From: Cystobacter ferrugineus | Lineage (GTDB): Bacteria; Myxococcota; Myxococcia; Myxococcales; Myxococcaceae | Assembly: GCF_001887355.1 (NCBI RefSeq) | Contig: NZ_MPIN01000005.1 | Span: 428,681 to 492,680, forward strand | Reading direction: 5' to 3' | Length of the DNA: 64,000 nt | Part shown: piece after piece, positions 41,586 to 49,470 of the stretch | Layout of the letters: each line of letters begins with the position of its first letter | Position numbering within the stretch: the first letter of the stretch is position 1 | The notes under the pieces: model-generated | The model's input: only the letters and a program-made list of their open reading frames with translations | Told to the model about the DNA's origin: nothing | Database searches by the model: none | Program-made: the position numbers and the translations under genes

Positions 41586-42599
41586 TCAGAAGAGATAGGA
41601 GAAGCCGGCGTAGAAGCCGAGGTTGTTGAGCACGTCCGACGAGGGGTTTCCGACGAGGTCCTTGCCCAGGATGATGTCCTCGCGAAGGTTCTTGCCCGTC
41701 TTGGGATCCACGCCGTCGAAGCGGGAGTACTGGCAGCCGCCGCTCAGGGGCAGCGCGCTGAAGGGCTGGCCGGTGCCGCGCGCCTCGTCGAGCAGCGCGA
41801 AGTCCTGCTGGTTGCACCCATCCACGCGATCCACGCGCGCGGTGTAGACGAGATCCCTCAGCTCCAGGCGCAGGGCCATGGAGTCGCCGAACTGCACGCG
41901 CAGGCCGCCGCCCACCGAGCCGACGAACTTGGTGCCCGTGTCGCCCAGGCGCGCCGGGACGACGGTCCCCACCCCATCCACCTGGTTGGTGACCTGGGGA
42001 CGCACGAGCACGCGCGTGGCGCCCACCCCCGCCCCGCCGTTGATCACCACGCTGAATTGCAGCAGGTGGTTGTCGTAGAAGGCGAACTTGCCATAGAGCG
42101 GCGTCACCTCCACGCCCGCCTGCGCGCCCCACTGGAGCAGGAGCGCCGTGGCCGCCTGGGCCTGCTCGCGCACCTTGTCGATGAGCTCCAGGTTGAAGGG
42201 GCTCTCGTTGGCGTGCCAGTTGTACTGGCCGGTGAGCTGCAGGGCGAAGTTCTCCTGCAGGTGGTAGGTGTAGCCGAGCCCGCTGCCGGCATGCTCGGTG
42301 AAGCGGCCATTCACCTGGGGGATGGCCGGGTAGAGGGTGAACTCGTGGCGGCCCGCGTCCGCGAAGCGCTTCTTCTGCACCACGTGCACGGCCACGTTCG
42401 GGTTGTGCAGGGGCGCGCCATTCACCAGGCGCTGCGCCTCGGGATCGGCCACCGGGAGCGGCGCTTCCGCATTGGCGTTGGAGGCCAGCGGGGCATCCGC
42501 GGGCTTCACGGGAAGGGGCGCCTGCTCGACGGGAGCCTGGGCCAGGGCCGGCGTGCAGACCGTGGCCAGGAGGAAGGAGAGGATCGAGGTGGGTCGCAT
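41586..42599 (-). CDS. gltB: Outer-membrane beta-barrel gliding protein GltB
   Basis: A 337-residue exported protein. After a signal peptide (SILSFLLATVCTPALAQ) comes a Pro/Ala-rich spacer to about residue 60 and then a beta-barrel pattern (LGYTYHLQENFALQLTGQYN, further strands of alternating polarity) ending in Phe (FYAGFSYLF), the usual last residue recognised by the BAM complex. It resembles the neighbouring gltA product in plan. GltA and GltB are paired barrels of the gliding complex. The ATG at 42599 starts the signal peptide. It lies 13 bases after gltA. Confidence 0.75.
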   Translation of the reverse strand: MRPTSILSFLLATVCTPALAQAPVEQAPLPVKPADAPLASNANAEAPLPVADPEAQRLVNGAPLHNPNVAVHVVQKKRFADAGRHEFTLYPAIPQVNGRFTEHAGSGLGYTYHLQENFALQLTGQYNWHANESPFNLELIDKVREQAQAATALLLQWGAQAGVEVTPLYGKFAFYDNHLLQFSVVINGGAGVGATRVLVRPQVTNQVDGVGTVVPARLGDTGTKFVGSVGGGLRVQFGDSMALRLELRDLVYTARVDRVDGCNQQDFALLDEARGTGQPFSALPLSGGCQYSRFDGVDPKTGKNLREDIILGKDLVGNPSSDVLNNLGFYAGFSYLF

Positions 42600-42612
42600 G
42601 GGATGCGCAGCC

Positions 42613-43428
42613 TCAGAAGAGGAAGGTGTAACCGAGGTCGAACTGCACCAGGTGCGTGAAGCCGGGGTTGGGCGCGGGCTCGCCACTCTCGCGCCCCGCC
42701 TCCCAGTCCTCGCGCACCACGTTCACGCGGTAGCGGTCCGCGAAGATCCAGTCGCGCAGCTCCAGGCGCAGCGCGTGCCGGGGACCCAGGAAGAAGCGCA
42801 GGCCCACCGCGCCGGAGACCACCGGCGCCGCGCGCGTCTCCACGCGCCAGTAGGACTCGGTGGCGCTGGAGCGGTCGGCCACGTCCGTGCGGTTGTCACA
42901 CACGCCCTGATCGCGGTCGATCACCTGGCCGCACTGGATGATGGACTGGCGCCGCAGCGAGGCGAGCCCGCCTCCGGCCCAGAGGTAGGCCTGGAAGTGC
43001 GCCGTCGTATCGGCCAGCAGGGACAGCTTGCCGTAGATGGGGGCCCAGCGCGCGCCCACCACGCCGTGCGCGCCCATCTGCCACATGTCCGCCAGCTCGT
43101 CGGTGATCCGCTTGTCCTCGCGGGCGAGGAAGCTCTCGGAGATGGAGCGGGCCAGCCCCGTCTGCCGGCTGAGCGCGTAGCCGGCGCGCGCCTCGAGGGC
43201 GAACGACTCGACGAAGTTGTAGGCGAGCGCGGCGTTCAGGTTGTAGTGCGCCGTGAGGTACTCCCGCGCCGGCAGGCCCACCGCGAGCGACAGCTCCAGG
43301 TGTTGCTGGGGCGAGTAGAGGCGATGGCGCACGGCGGCGGGGTCCAACACCTGCTGCTGCGCCGACGCGCTCAGGGCCGTGAGCACCAGTGCCAGCGAGA
43401 CGAAACGAAGTGGAAGGCGTGAAGTCAT
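42613..43428 (-). CDS. gltA: Outer-membrane beta-barrel gliding protein GltA
   Basis: A 271-residue exported protein: signal peptide (FVSLALVLTALSASAQ), a short N-terminal region, then about ten beta strands (NAALAYNFVESFALEARAGY, VSGAVGLRFFLGPRHALRLE) and a terminal Phe (FDLGYTFLF). The plan and place match GltA, the first gene of a gltA-gltB-gltC unit. Its 5' side holds the rplC terminators and then about 140 bases in which a TTGACT on the gene strand could be a -35 box, though I see no good -10. It is probably the first gene of the transcript. Confidence 0.75.
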   Translation of the reverse strand: MTSRLPLRFVSLALVLTALSASAQQQVLDPAAVRHRLYSPQQHLELSLAVGLPAREYLTAHYNLNAALAYNFVESFALEARAGYALSRQTGLARSISESFLAREDKRITDELADMWQMGAHGVVGARWAPIYGKLSLLADTTAHFQAYLWAGGGLASLRRQSIIQCGQVIDRDQGVCDNRTDVADRSSATESYWRVETRAAPVVSGAVGLRFFLGPRHALRLELRDWIFADRYRVNVVREDWEAGRESGEPAPNPGFTHLVQFDLGYTFLF

Positions 43429-43572
43429 ATGTCCGGATCGCGCAACCATGTGGGCATGGCCCCGCGTGAGGGCAAGAGAGTCAACCTCGTGGGGAGGCGC
43501 TTTCACACACCCAGGACGCGCAGCGCTCGCTGGCCAACGTTTGGCGGCCGGATCCGGAGGCTGGAAACACGA

Positions 43573-43606
43573 ACGCCCCGCCCGGTGGGAGACCGGAGCG
43601 GGGCGT
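43573..43606 (-). terminator. Two-tier hairpin between rplC and gltA
   Basis: An outer nine-base stem (ACGCCCCGC/GCGGGGCGT) and an inner five-base stem (CCGGT/ACCGG). It lies about 100 bases past the rplC stop and may be a second terminator shielding gltA. Confidence 0.55.
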
Positions 43607-43658
43607 CGAGGAAGGCCCTGTGGCGGTGCCTGGAGGCTCGGTAGGACGAGTGACCCGG

Positions 43659-43679
43659 CCCTCCCCGCTACGGGGAGGG
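43659..43679 (-). terminator. Hairpin after rplC
   Basis: A perfect nine-base stem (CCCTCCCCG/CGGGGAGGG) with a three-base loop, 25 bases downstream of the rplC stop. It has no T-run but high stability. Confidence 0.55.
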
Positions 43680-43704
43680 AGCACACACAGGGCGGTACGG
43701 CGGA

Positions 43705-44379
43705 CTACTTGGCGCGGGCGGCCTTGTGCTTCTCGCGCAGCGCGACCTTGATGCTCGGGCGCACGACGATGATGCCGTCGTTGTGGCCGGGGACGGCGCC
43801 CTTGACGAGCAGCAGGCCCTTCTCCACGTCCACGTCCACCACGGTCAGGTTCTGGGTGGTGACCTGCTCCACGCCGTAGTGACCGGGCAGCTTCTTGTTG
43901 GGGTACACGCGGCCAGGCGTCTTACGCTGACCGATGGCGCCCGGGTGCCGGCGGTACTCGTGGGTGCCGCGCGTGGCCGTCTGCGAGCCCTTGAACTTCC
44001 AGCGCTTCATGACGCCCTGGAAACCACGGCCCTTGGTGATGCCCGTGACGTCCACGAGCTGGCCCTTGGTGAACAGGTCCGCCTTGATGGCGTCGCCCAC
44101 GTTGTAGCCCGCGGCATCCTCCGCGCTCACCCGGAACTCCTTCAGGTGGCGGCGCAGCGGCACGTTCGCCTTCTTGAAGAAGCCCAGCTGGGGCTTGTTC
44201 AGGCTCGTCTCGCGCAGCTCGCCGAAGCCCAGCGTCACCGCCGAGTACTGATCCTTCTCCGGGGTGCGCTTGCCCACGACCGTACAGGTGTTGACGTCGA
44301 TCACCGTCACCGGAACGAGGTTCCCCTCCTCGTTCCACACCTGGGTCATCCCAATCTTCTTGCCAATCAGACCCTTCAC
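43705..44379 (-). CDS. rplC: 50S ribosomal protein L3 (solitary gene)
   Basis: A 224-residue ribosomal protein L3. It starts KGLIGKKIGMTQVWNEEG and contains the family block TKGRGFQGVMKRW, then GAIGQRKTPGRVYPNKKLPGHYG, close to the usual length of about 210. The start is a GTG (44379). L3 binds 23S rRNA near the peptidyl-transferase centre. Normally rplC sits in the S10 operon between rpsJ and rplD; here its neighbours are a gliding gene and a coiled-coil gene, it has a good promoter of its own, and hairpins follow. It may be a relocated single copy or a second copy; the rest of the genome is needed to tell. Confidence 0.93.
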   Translation of the reverse strand: MKGLIGKKIGMTQVWNEEGNLVPVTVIDVNTCTVVGKRTPEKDQYSAVTLGFGELRETSLNKPQLGFFKKANVPLRRHLKEFRVSAEDAAGYNVGDAIKADLFTKGQLVDVTGITKGRGFQGVMKRWKFKGSQTATRGTHEYRRHPGAIGQRKTPGRVYPNKKLPGHYGVEQVTTQNLTVVDVDVEKGLLLVKGAVPGHNDGIIVVRPSIKVALREKHKAARAK

Positions 44380-44474
44380 GTCGTCCTCACAGCTCGCGCG
44401 TCCTCGCGCGAAAACATCAATGATTTCAGCAATTTGCGTCCGAATCCCATTCCCCGGACGCCAGGAAGCGGCGC

Positions 44475-44502
44475 AATGTAGCAGCTTGCCCCCCCTCGTC
44501 AA
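44475..44502 (-). promoter_or_regulatory. Sigma-70-like promoter for rplC
   Basis: On the minus strand TTGACG (44497-44502) and TACATT (44475-44480) are spaced by 16 bases, in the gap upstream of rplC. The implied leader is about 90 bases long, enough for a regulatory structure. Confidence 0.55.
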
Positions 44503-44524
44503 GCACGGCGGGAGGGCGCGGCTT

Positions 44525-45298
44525 TCACCGGGCGCGATCCAACCGGGGATAGAAGGCGGAGAGCTGCGCGTCCGGGATGCGCTGGGCGTACACGTCCTCG
44601 CCGAGCAGGAACAGCGCCTGGTCGAGGTAATCTTCCGCGGCCTGCACCTCGCCCTCCTTCTGGGCGATCTGCTGATCCACCTCGGCCAGGGAGGCATCGA
44701 CGCTCTCCTTGCGGGCGAGCATCTCGTCCTCCAGGGCGAGCACGCGCTTGTGGGCGATGATGCCGGGGGCGCCAGGCTGCCCGGGCTTGGGCGTGAGGGC
44801 CAGCTCCACGTCCCGCTCCAGGGTCTCCACCTCGCGCGCCAGGCGCATGGCCTGCAGGCGGTTCTTCTTGATGTTGTCGCGCGACAGGGCGAGCTTGGAC
44901 GCGTCCCGGGTGGAGAGCTCCAGGTCGGCGTGCTTCTTCTCCATCTTCTGGAGCGCGTCCTGGGCGTAGCGCAGGTCGGCGCGGCGGCTGGACAGTGTCT
45001 TGCGGAGGTTCTTGGTCTCCGCCTCCACGGCGTCCACGGCCTTCTTCCACTTCTGGACGATCTCCCCCTGGGCCGCGCGCATCCGCTCGTACTTGGCGAG
45101 GTAGTCCTGCCAGGCGGCGTCCTCGTCGTTCATCTGCGCTTCGAGCGCGGCCAGTTCATCGCGCCGGGCCACCAGGGCCTGCTCGGCGCGATAGACCCGA
45201 TCCATGGTGCGCGGACAGTTGGGCTTCCCCGCGAGCCGGTCCCTCGCGAGGTCCCCCAACTGGAAGATCAAATCGTCATAGCTGTCGGCCTTGGCCAT
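44525..45298 (-). CDS. Coiled-coil protein of unknown function
   Basis: A 257-residue cytoplasmic protein that is almost wholly alpha-helical: heptad-like stretches rich in Glu, Lys, Arg and Ala (for example RRDELAALEAQMNDEDAAW and VDASLAEVDQQIAQKEGEVQ) form two or three long coiled coils, with a Pro/Gly break near residue 190 (PKPGQPGAPG). There is no signal peptide, membrane helix or catalytic motif. I do not recognise it. It is followed by rplC, but a promoter lies between them. A structural or scaffold role is likely. Confidence 0.7.
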   Translation of the reverse strand: MAKADSYDDLIFQLGDLARDRLAGKPNCPRTMDRVYRAEQALVARRDELAALEAQMNDEDAAWQDYLAKYERMRAAQGEIVQKWKKAVDAVEAETKNLRKTLSSRRADLRYAQDALQKMEKKHADLELSTRDASKLALSRDNIKKNRLQAMRLAREVETLERDVELALTPKPGQPGAPGIIAHKRVLALEDEMLARKESVDASLAEVDQQIAQKEGEVQAAEDYLDQALFLLGEDVYAQRIPDAQLSAFYPRLDRAR

Positions 45299-45344
45299 AC
45301 CCGCCGTTTTACGCCCAAGGCGAGCAGGCTGTCAGCAAGCTCGG

Positions 45345-45815
45345 TTACTCGGCGGGAGCGGCGGCCGCCATCTGGGAGTCGTTCATCGCCGCCAGGGCGG
45401 CGCCCTCGGCGAGCGCGAGCAGCTCCCGGGAGCGGTCCTGCTCCTCGGTGCGGTTGAGCTCGCAGACCCAGGCGCTGGACAGGTCGGCGTGCTGGCGGGC
45501 CAGCTCGGCGGTGGCCTCGTAGCGGGCGGCGGAGGCGCGGGCGAAGGCGCCCTCGCGGCGCAGCTCGCGCACCGTGTCCTCGTCGAGCGTGATGTCCTCG
45601 GGAGGCACGGGCAGCGGACCCCGGCCGAGCGCGGCCAGGCGGGCCAGCAGCCGGGAGGCATGCGCCCGGCAGAACGCGGCCAGCACCATCAGGCGGGCCC
45701 GTCCCCTGCTGTCGCCCAGTCGCTCGGCCAGCATCGTCATGCGCCGTGCGGATACCACTTCGGATTCCCATGCCGCGGCCAGAGCAGCCGCCAGACGGGT
45801 GTGCCTCGCGCCCAT
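45345..45815 (-). CDS. Hypothetical helical protein
   Basis: A 156-residue Ala-rich soluble protein, predicted all-helical, with GGGAGGG just before the ATG at 45815. Segments RARLMVLAAFCRAHASRLLA and ATAELARQHADLSSAWVCEL suggest a helical bundle of ferritin or DUF892-like type, but the metal-binding Glu/His pattern is not clear. It lies 46 bases upstream of the coiled-coil gene on the same strand, perhaps in one transcript. Function is not assigned. Confidence 0.65.
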   Translation of the reverse strand: MGARHTRLAAALAAAWESEVVSARRMTMLAERLGDSRGRARLMVLAAFCRAHASRLLARLAALGRGPLPVPPEDITLDEDTVRELRREGAFARASAARYEATAELARQHADLSSAWVCELNRTEEQDRSRELLALAEGAALAAMNDSQMAAAAPAE

Positions 45816-45877
45816 AAATCCCTCCCCATGAACCAGCCCCTACCCGGTTTCGAAGCTATGAACGGGTTCCCCAGGAT

Positions 45878-46957
45878 TCAACCGATCGGAGCCCAAGCGC
45901 GCTCCAGCAACCAGTAGAGCGCCGTCAGCCCGAGCAGGACTGACAGGAAGCGGACGACGCGTCGGTGCAACACGGGCCGGCGCTGGAGCATGCGCAGCAG
46001 CGGCAGCAGCACGGCGACGACGGCCGCCTGGCCCAGCTCCACGCCGAGGTTGAAACCGAACAGTCCGCTCACCACCGAGTCACCCAGGCCGTAGCCCGTC
46101 AACACGCTGGCGAAGCCCAGGCCGTGCACCAGGCCGAAGAGGAAGGTGAGGGCCACGCGGTGGCGGGGGGCGCGCCGCACGAGGTTCTCCACCGCCACCC
46201 AGAGGATGGACGCGGCGATGGAGGCCTCCACCCAGCGCGTGCGCACCTCGTCCAGGGGGAGCCAGCCCAGCGCGGTGGCCCCCAGCGTGAGCGAGTGCGC
46301 CACCGTGAAGGCCGTCACCAGCAGCAGCACCCGCCGCGTGCTCCCCCCCACGAGCAGCACCGCCAGCAGGAACGCCAGATGATCCGGCCCGCCGAGGATG
46401 TGCGTGACACCGAGCCCCACCCAGCCGGCGAGCCCCGTGGACGCCTCCTCGTCGGAGGACACTTCGGACACCACGAGCGTGGGCTGGGCGGCGTCGGCGA
46501 AGCGCTGTCCCCGCTCGCCCTGGATGACGCTGCCGAGCACCACCCGGTAGCCTGGCGGCAGCACGGCGAGCAGCGTGAAGCGCTGGCGCAGCTCCCCCGG
46601 CGCGCACGAGAAGGTGGCCCCGAGCTCCACATAGGACTCGCGCACCCAGGCGCCCTGCGCGGTGCGAGCGCAGGGCTGGCCGCCGGCGCTCAGGGGGATG
46701 GCGTCCCAGAAGCCCACCGCCAGGGCCCGCTCGCGCGCGTCGAGATCCGCCTGGCTCAGCACGCCGTCCCCATCCGCGTCCGCGGGCAGCAGGCGCGCGA
46801 GCGTGTCCGCCGTGAGGGTGATGCGCTCGCGCACCTCGGCCCCCCTGGCCTCGGGACGCCAGAGCTGCGCATAGAGGATGTCCGCGTCGTGCGCGCCCGC
46901 TCCACCCGCGAACAGACACAGGACGAGGGCCGCCACCCACCGGGCCGTCCACCACAT
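45878..46957 (-). CDS. HupE/UreJ-like membrane protein with exported N-terminal domain
   Basis: A 359-residue protein. A signal peptide (VAALVLCLFAGGAGA) precedes a periplasmic domain of about 140 residues containing an EF-hand-like loop DADGDGVLSQADLD. The C-terminal 190 residues form six or so membrane helices of the HupE/UreJ_2 family, with the characteristic GVTHILGGPDHLAFLLAV and LVHGLGFASVL His motifs. HupE/UreJ proteins are linked to nickel or cobalt uptake, but this longer form occurs without hydrogenase or urease genes, and none are seen here. The start is the ATG at 46957. Confidence 0.85.
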   Translation of the reverse strand: MWWTARWVAALVLCLFAGGAGAHDADILYAQLWRPEARGAEVRERITLTADTLARLLPADADGDGVLSQADLDARERALAVGFWDAIPLSAGGQPCARTAQGAWVRESYVELGATFSCAPGELRQRFTLLAVLPPGYRVVLGSVIQGERGQRFADAAQPTLVVSEVSSDEEASTGLAGWVGLGVTHILGGPDHLAFLLAVLLVGGSTRRVLLLVTAFTVAHSLTLGATALGWLPLDEVRTRWVEASIAASILWVAVENLVRRAPRHRVALTFLFGLVHGLGFASVLTGYGLGDSVVSGLFGFNLGVELGQAAVVAVLLPLLRMLQRRPVLHRRVVRFLSVLLGLTALYWLLERAWAPIG

Positions 46958-46992
46958 GGCCTGGCAGCCTGCCCGCGCGGGGCCGGGGCCGT

Positions 46993-47553
46993 CTACTCCT
47001 CGATGAACTCCAGGTGGATCTGCTGCCGGCCGCTCAGCCCCCCGTGGCGGGTGCCACAGCGCGGGCAGAAGATCGGCCCGTCCCAGTCCCAGTGCGCCTT
47101 GACCTCCTCGCCACAGCACACGAGCGGCACCGGCCGCAGGTCATCCACGTCCGGGGCCATGGGACCCGGCAGCGCGCGCGGCCTGACGCTCACGAAGGTG
47201 GGCCGCGGGTTGTCCCGGAGCGTGCGCGACACGTGCGCGAGCTGCTCGTAGCGCACGTGATTGGCCCAGGCGCGCGCCACGCTCTCCACGTGGGCCTGCT
47301 GCGCGGCGGTGAGCCACTCGTCCCCCGCGGCCCGGTGGCCACAGTAGAGACACCACGCGTCGGGCACCTCGTCGAAGCTCTCGTGTGCGTTCTCGAACGG
47401 AAAGAGCGACGCGAGCCGCCTCTGGAGGATGTTCCCGTCGTGGGCGCACGGCCGCGTCTTGAAGTCACGCTGGCAGCGCGGACACTCCCTGCGCACGAAG
47501 CCGCCCGCGTCCCGGGCCAGCTCCACCAGGCAGATGTCGGGCGCTTCCTTCAT
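46993..47553 (-). CDS. Multi-zinc-ribbon protein of unknown function
   Basis: A 186-residue soluble protein with four Cys clusters: CPRCQRD near 25, CLYCGHR near 75, VCCGEE near 145 and CPRCGTRHGG near 165. It probably holds two structural zinc ions. The ATG at 47553 begins MKEAPDICLVEL; the longer frame to 47799 overlaps a small membrane-protein gene and is not used. It is 23 bases from that gene, so the two may be co-transcribed. I do not know its partner. Confidence 0.7.
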   Translation of the reverse strand: MKEAPDICLVELARDAGGFVRRECPRCQRDFKTRPCAHDGNILQRRLASLFPFENAHESFDEVPDAWCLYCGHRAAGDEWLTAAQQAHVESVARAWANHVRYEQLAHVSRTLRDNPRPTFVSVRPRALPGPMAPDVDDLRPVPLVCCGEEVKAHWDWDGPIFCPRCGTRHGGLSGRQQIHLEFIEE

Positions 47554-47576
47554 ACGGGCCTCCCCAGGCCATTTCC

Positions 47577-47732
47577 TCAGGCCATTGATCCACGGCCCCG
47601 CTGCGCCACCGCCAGCAGCAGCGTCACCATGGAGAAGAGGAGCAACAGATGCACCCAGGCTCCCTCGGTGGAACCACTGATCGATCCGACGATCCACAGC
47701 ACGAACAGGATGGCACTCATCGTCCAGTACAC
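47577..47732 (-). CDS. 51-residue membrane protein, lmo0937/DUF5670-like
   Basis: A short gene read from GTG 47732 (GAGGAG eight bases upstream) to TGA 47577: MYWTMSAILFVLWIVGSISG, then a Ser/Thr/Glu turn, VHLLLLFSMVTLLLAVAQRG and a basic end. Two membrane helices joined by a short loop, and the length, match the lmo0937 family of tiny membrane proteins, which are common in bacteria and of unknown function, sometimes stress-linked. It overlaps, in another frame, the 5' extension of the zinc-ribbon frame. Confidence 0.7.
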   Translation of the reverse strand: MYWTMSAILFVLWIVGSISGSTEGAWVHLLLLFSMVTLLLAVAQRGRGSMA

Positions 47733-48000
47733 GCCGCCCACTCCTCGTCCAGTTCACACGACTGCGCGCAAAGCTGGGGTGCCGGAGCGATGGGGGCAAC
47801 CCCTCCTTTCAACAGCCCTTCCAGGGATCAACGGACCTCTCCGGTAGACCTTTTTTCAGGAGGGGAAACTCCCACCCCGCCCCCACTTCGAGTGATTCCG
47901 AGGGGTTGGCGGATGGCACGGTGACTGCTTTGAACGCCGGGCATCTGCCACATGGGACACGCGGCCCGGCCTGGCGCGTGTGGGGAAGAGGGTTGACGAT

Positions 48001-48714
48001 ATGAAGGGTTGGGCGGCGGCGCTGGTGGTGTTGGGGTCGATGGTGGGTCCGGTCGCGGGGGCGTTCCAGCCTTACTTCCCGGGGGAGAAGAGCCCGGAGA
48101 TGGTGGAGCTGCGAGCCCGGCTGGCCGAGCGCGCGGTTCAGCTCGAGAAGATGGAGGAAGAGGCGGCGCTCTACGCCGAGGCGGAGGCGCTGGGCATCAC
48201 CACCGCGGTGCAGGCCTCGCAGCTCCCCGAGCGCCAGCAGCGGCGCCTGGCGACGGCCATCGTGCGCGAAGCGCGCAACAACGGGTTGGATCCGCTCCTG
48301 GTGGTGGCGGTCATCCACTGCGAGAGCTCCTTCAACAACTACGCGGTGTCCCACGTGGGCGCCATGGGGCTCATGCAGGTGATGCCGGACACGGGCAGCT
48401 ATCTGGCGGACAAGGCGGGCTTCAAGCTGCAGCGCCACTCCAACCTGTTTGATTCGGAATTGAACATCGAGCTGGGAACGGCCTACCTGGCCAACCTCAT
48501 TGCTCGCTTCGGCACGCCGGAGCGCGCCCTGGTGGCCTACAACGCGGGCCCCACCCAGGCGCGGAAGATCCTCGCCCAGAGCGGCACGCGCGAGCGCTTC
48601 CTCGCGGGCTACCCGGCCAAGGTGATGCGCGAGTTCCGCAACCTGAAGGCCCAGCGCTCGCGCGAGCTGACCCGGCGCGAGGCCCAGAAGAAGCCCGTGA
48701 ACGGGCCGGGGTGA
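48001..48714 (+). CDS. Lytic transglycosylase (SLT domain)
   Basis: A 237-residue exported enzyme. A signal peptide (AAALVVLGSMVGPVAGA), a short coiled-coil region (about 35-65), then a soluble lytic transglycosylase domain: catalytic Glu in VIHCESSFNNYAVS, the GAMGLMQVMP motif and VAYNAGP near the end. It cleaves peptidoglycan between MurNAc and GlcNAc with formation of the anhydro-sugar, acting in the periplasm in wall remodelling. The ATG at 48001 begins MKGWAAAL; a GTG at 47980 would add seven residues. The basic C-terminal tail is unstructured. It is not obviously in an operon. Confidence 0.88.
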   Translation: MKGWAAALVVLGSMVGPVAGAFQPYFPGEKSPEMVELRARLAERAVQLEKMEEEAALYAEAEALGITTAVQASQLPERQQRRLATAIVREARNNGLDPLLVVAVIHCESSFNNYAVSHVGAMGLMQVMPDTGSYLADKAGFKLQRHSNLFDSELNIELGTAYLANLIARFGTPERALVAYNAGPTQARKILAQSGTRERFLAGYPAKVMREFRNLKAQRSRELTRREAQKKPVNGPG

Positions 48715-48917
48715 TGGGTAGCCAACAGTGCGTGCGCACGGTGCACGACACTGATTCCGAATTCCATTCGGGTGACTGCCCTTTCCAGGAATTCAGATGC
48801 ACTCTCCGAAGTGACTCTTGTGCGCCGGAGTGGGGGGGTCCACTCCGGGCCGGGCGTACCCGACACGTGCCGGTTTCCCGAGGAAACGCACGCGGCATCA
48901 ACTGGAGAGACACACTC

Positions 48918-49241
48918 ATGGTGGGACTGGAGATTCACCAGGAAGAACGCGCAGGTCGTCTGACGCTGCGCCTGACCGGAACGCTGGACAACCAGACCGC
49001 CCTGCTCCTGCGTCAGTCGCTGGACACGCTGGGCTCGAGGGAGGTGGAGCTGGATTTCACGCACCTGCGCGAGTTCCGTGACTCGGCGGTGGGAGTGCTG
49101 ACCCATGGACTGGTGGACCGCAAGGTGCGCCTGCGGGGCCTGGCCGGGCATCACCAGCGCATGTTCCGCTACTTCGGGCTGAGCATGGGCGAGGCGTCCT
49201 CGTCGCGCGCCTACTACACCCCGGAAGAAGTGCTCGCCTGA
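48918..49241 (+). CDS. STAS-domain protein (anti-sigma antagonist-like)
   Basis: A 107-residue single-domain protein: VGLEIHQEERAGRLTLRLTG, then VELDFTHLREFRDSAVGVL, where the Ser occupies the place of the phosphorylatable Ser/Thr in SpoIIAA/RsbV proteins. These act in partner-switching control with anti-sigma kinases. No such kinase is adjacent. The ATG at 48918 has GGAGAG eight bases upstream. A stable hairpin follows at 49272. Confidence 0.75.
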   Translation: MVGLEIHQEERAGRLTLRLTGTLDNQTALLLRQSLDTLGSREVELDFTHLREFRDSAVGVLTHGLVDRKVRLRGLAGHHQRMFRYFGLSMGEASSSRAYYTPEEVLA

Positions 49242-49271
49242 GGTTCCGTCGTCGGGAATGAGCCGCGGGAT

Positions 49272-49295
49272 GGGAGGGGGAAGAACCCCCCTCCC
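49272..49295 (+). terminator. Terminator after the STAS gene
   Basis: A nine-base stem (GGGAGGGGG/CCCCCTCCC) with a six-base loop, 30 bases past the stop codon; GC-rich, no T-tract. Confidence 0.6.
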
Positions 49296-49470
49296 GCGCC
49301 CGCCTCCCCGCCCTTCTGGCAAGCGCGCTGGAAGAACAACACCCCTGAAGAACACTTGTTGAAGAACACCTTGTCTCCACCCCTGTGCGTCCAGGCGGAC
49401 ACGCCCGAGGTCCAGGGTTGTCGAGACAGACGTTCAGCAGTCGTCGGACTGGGGTAGAGTGGGTCCCCCG

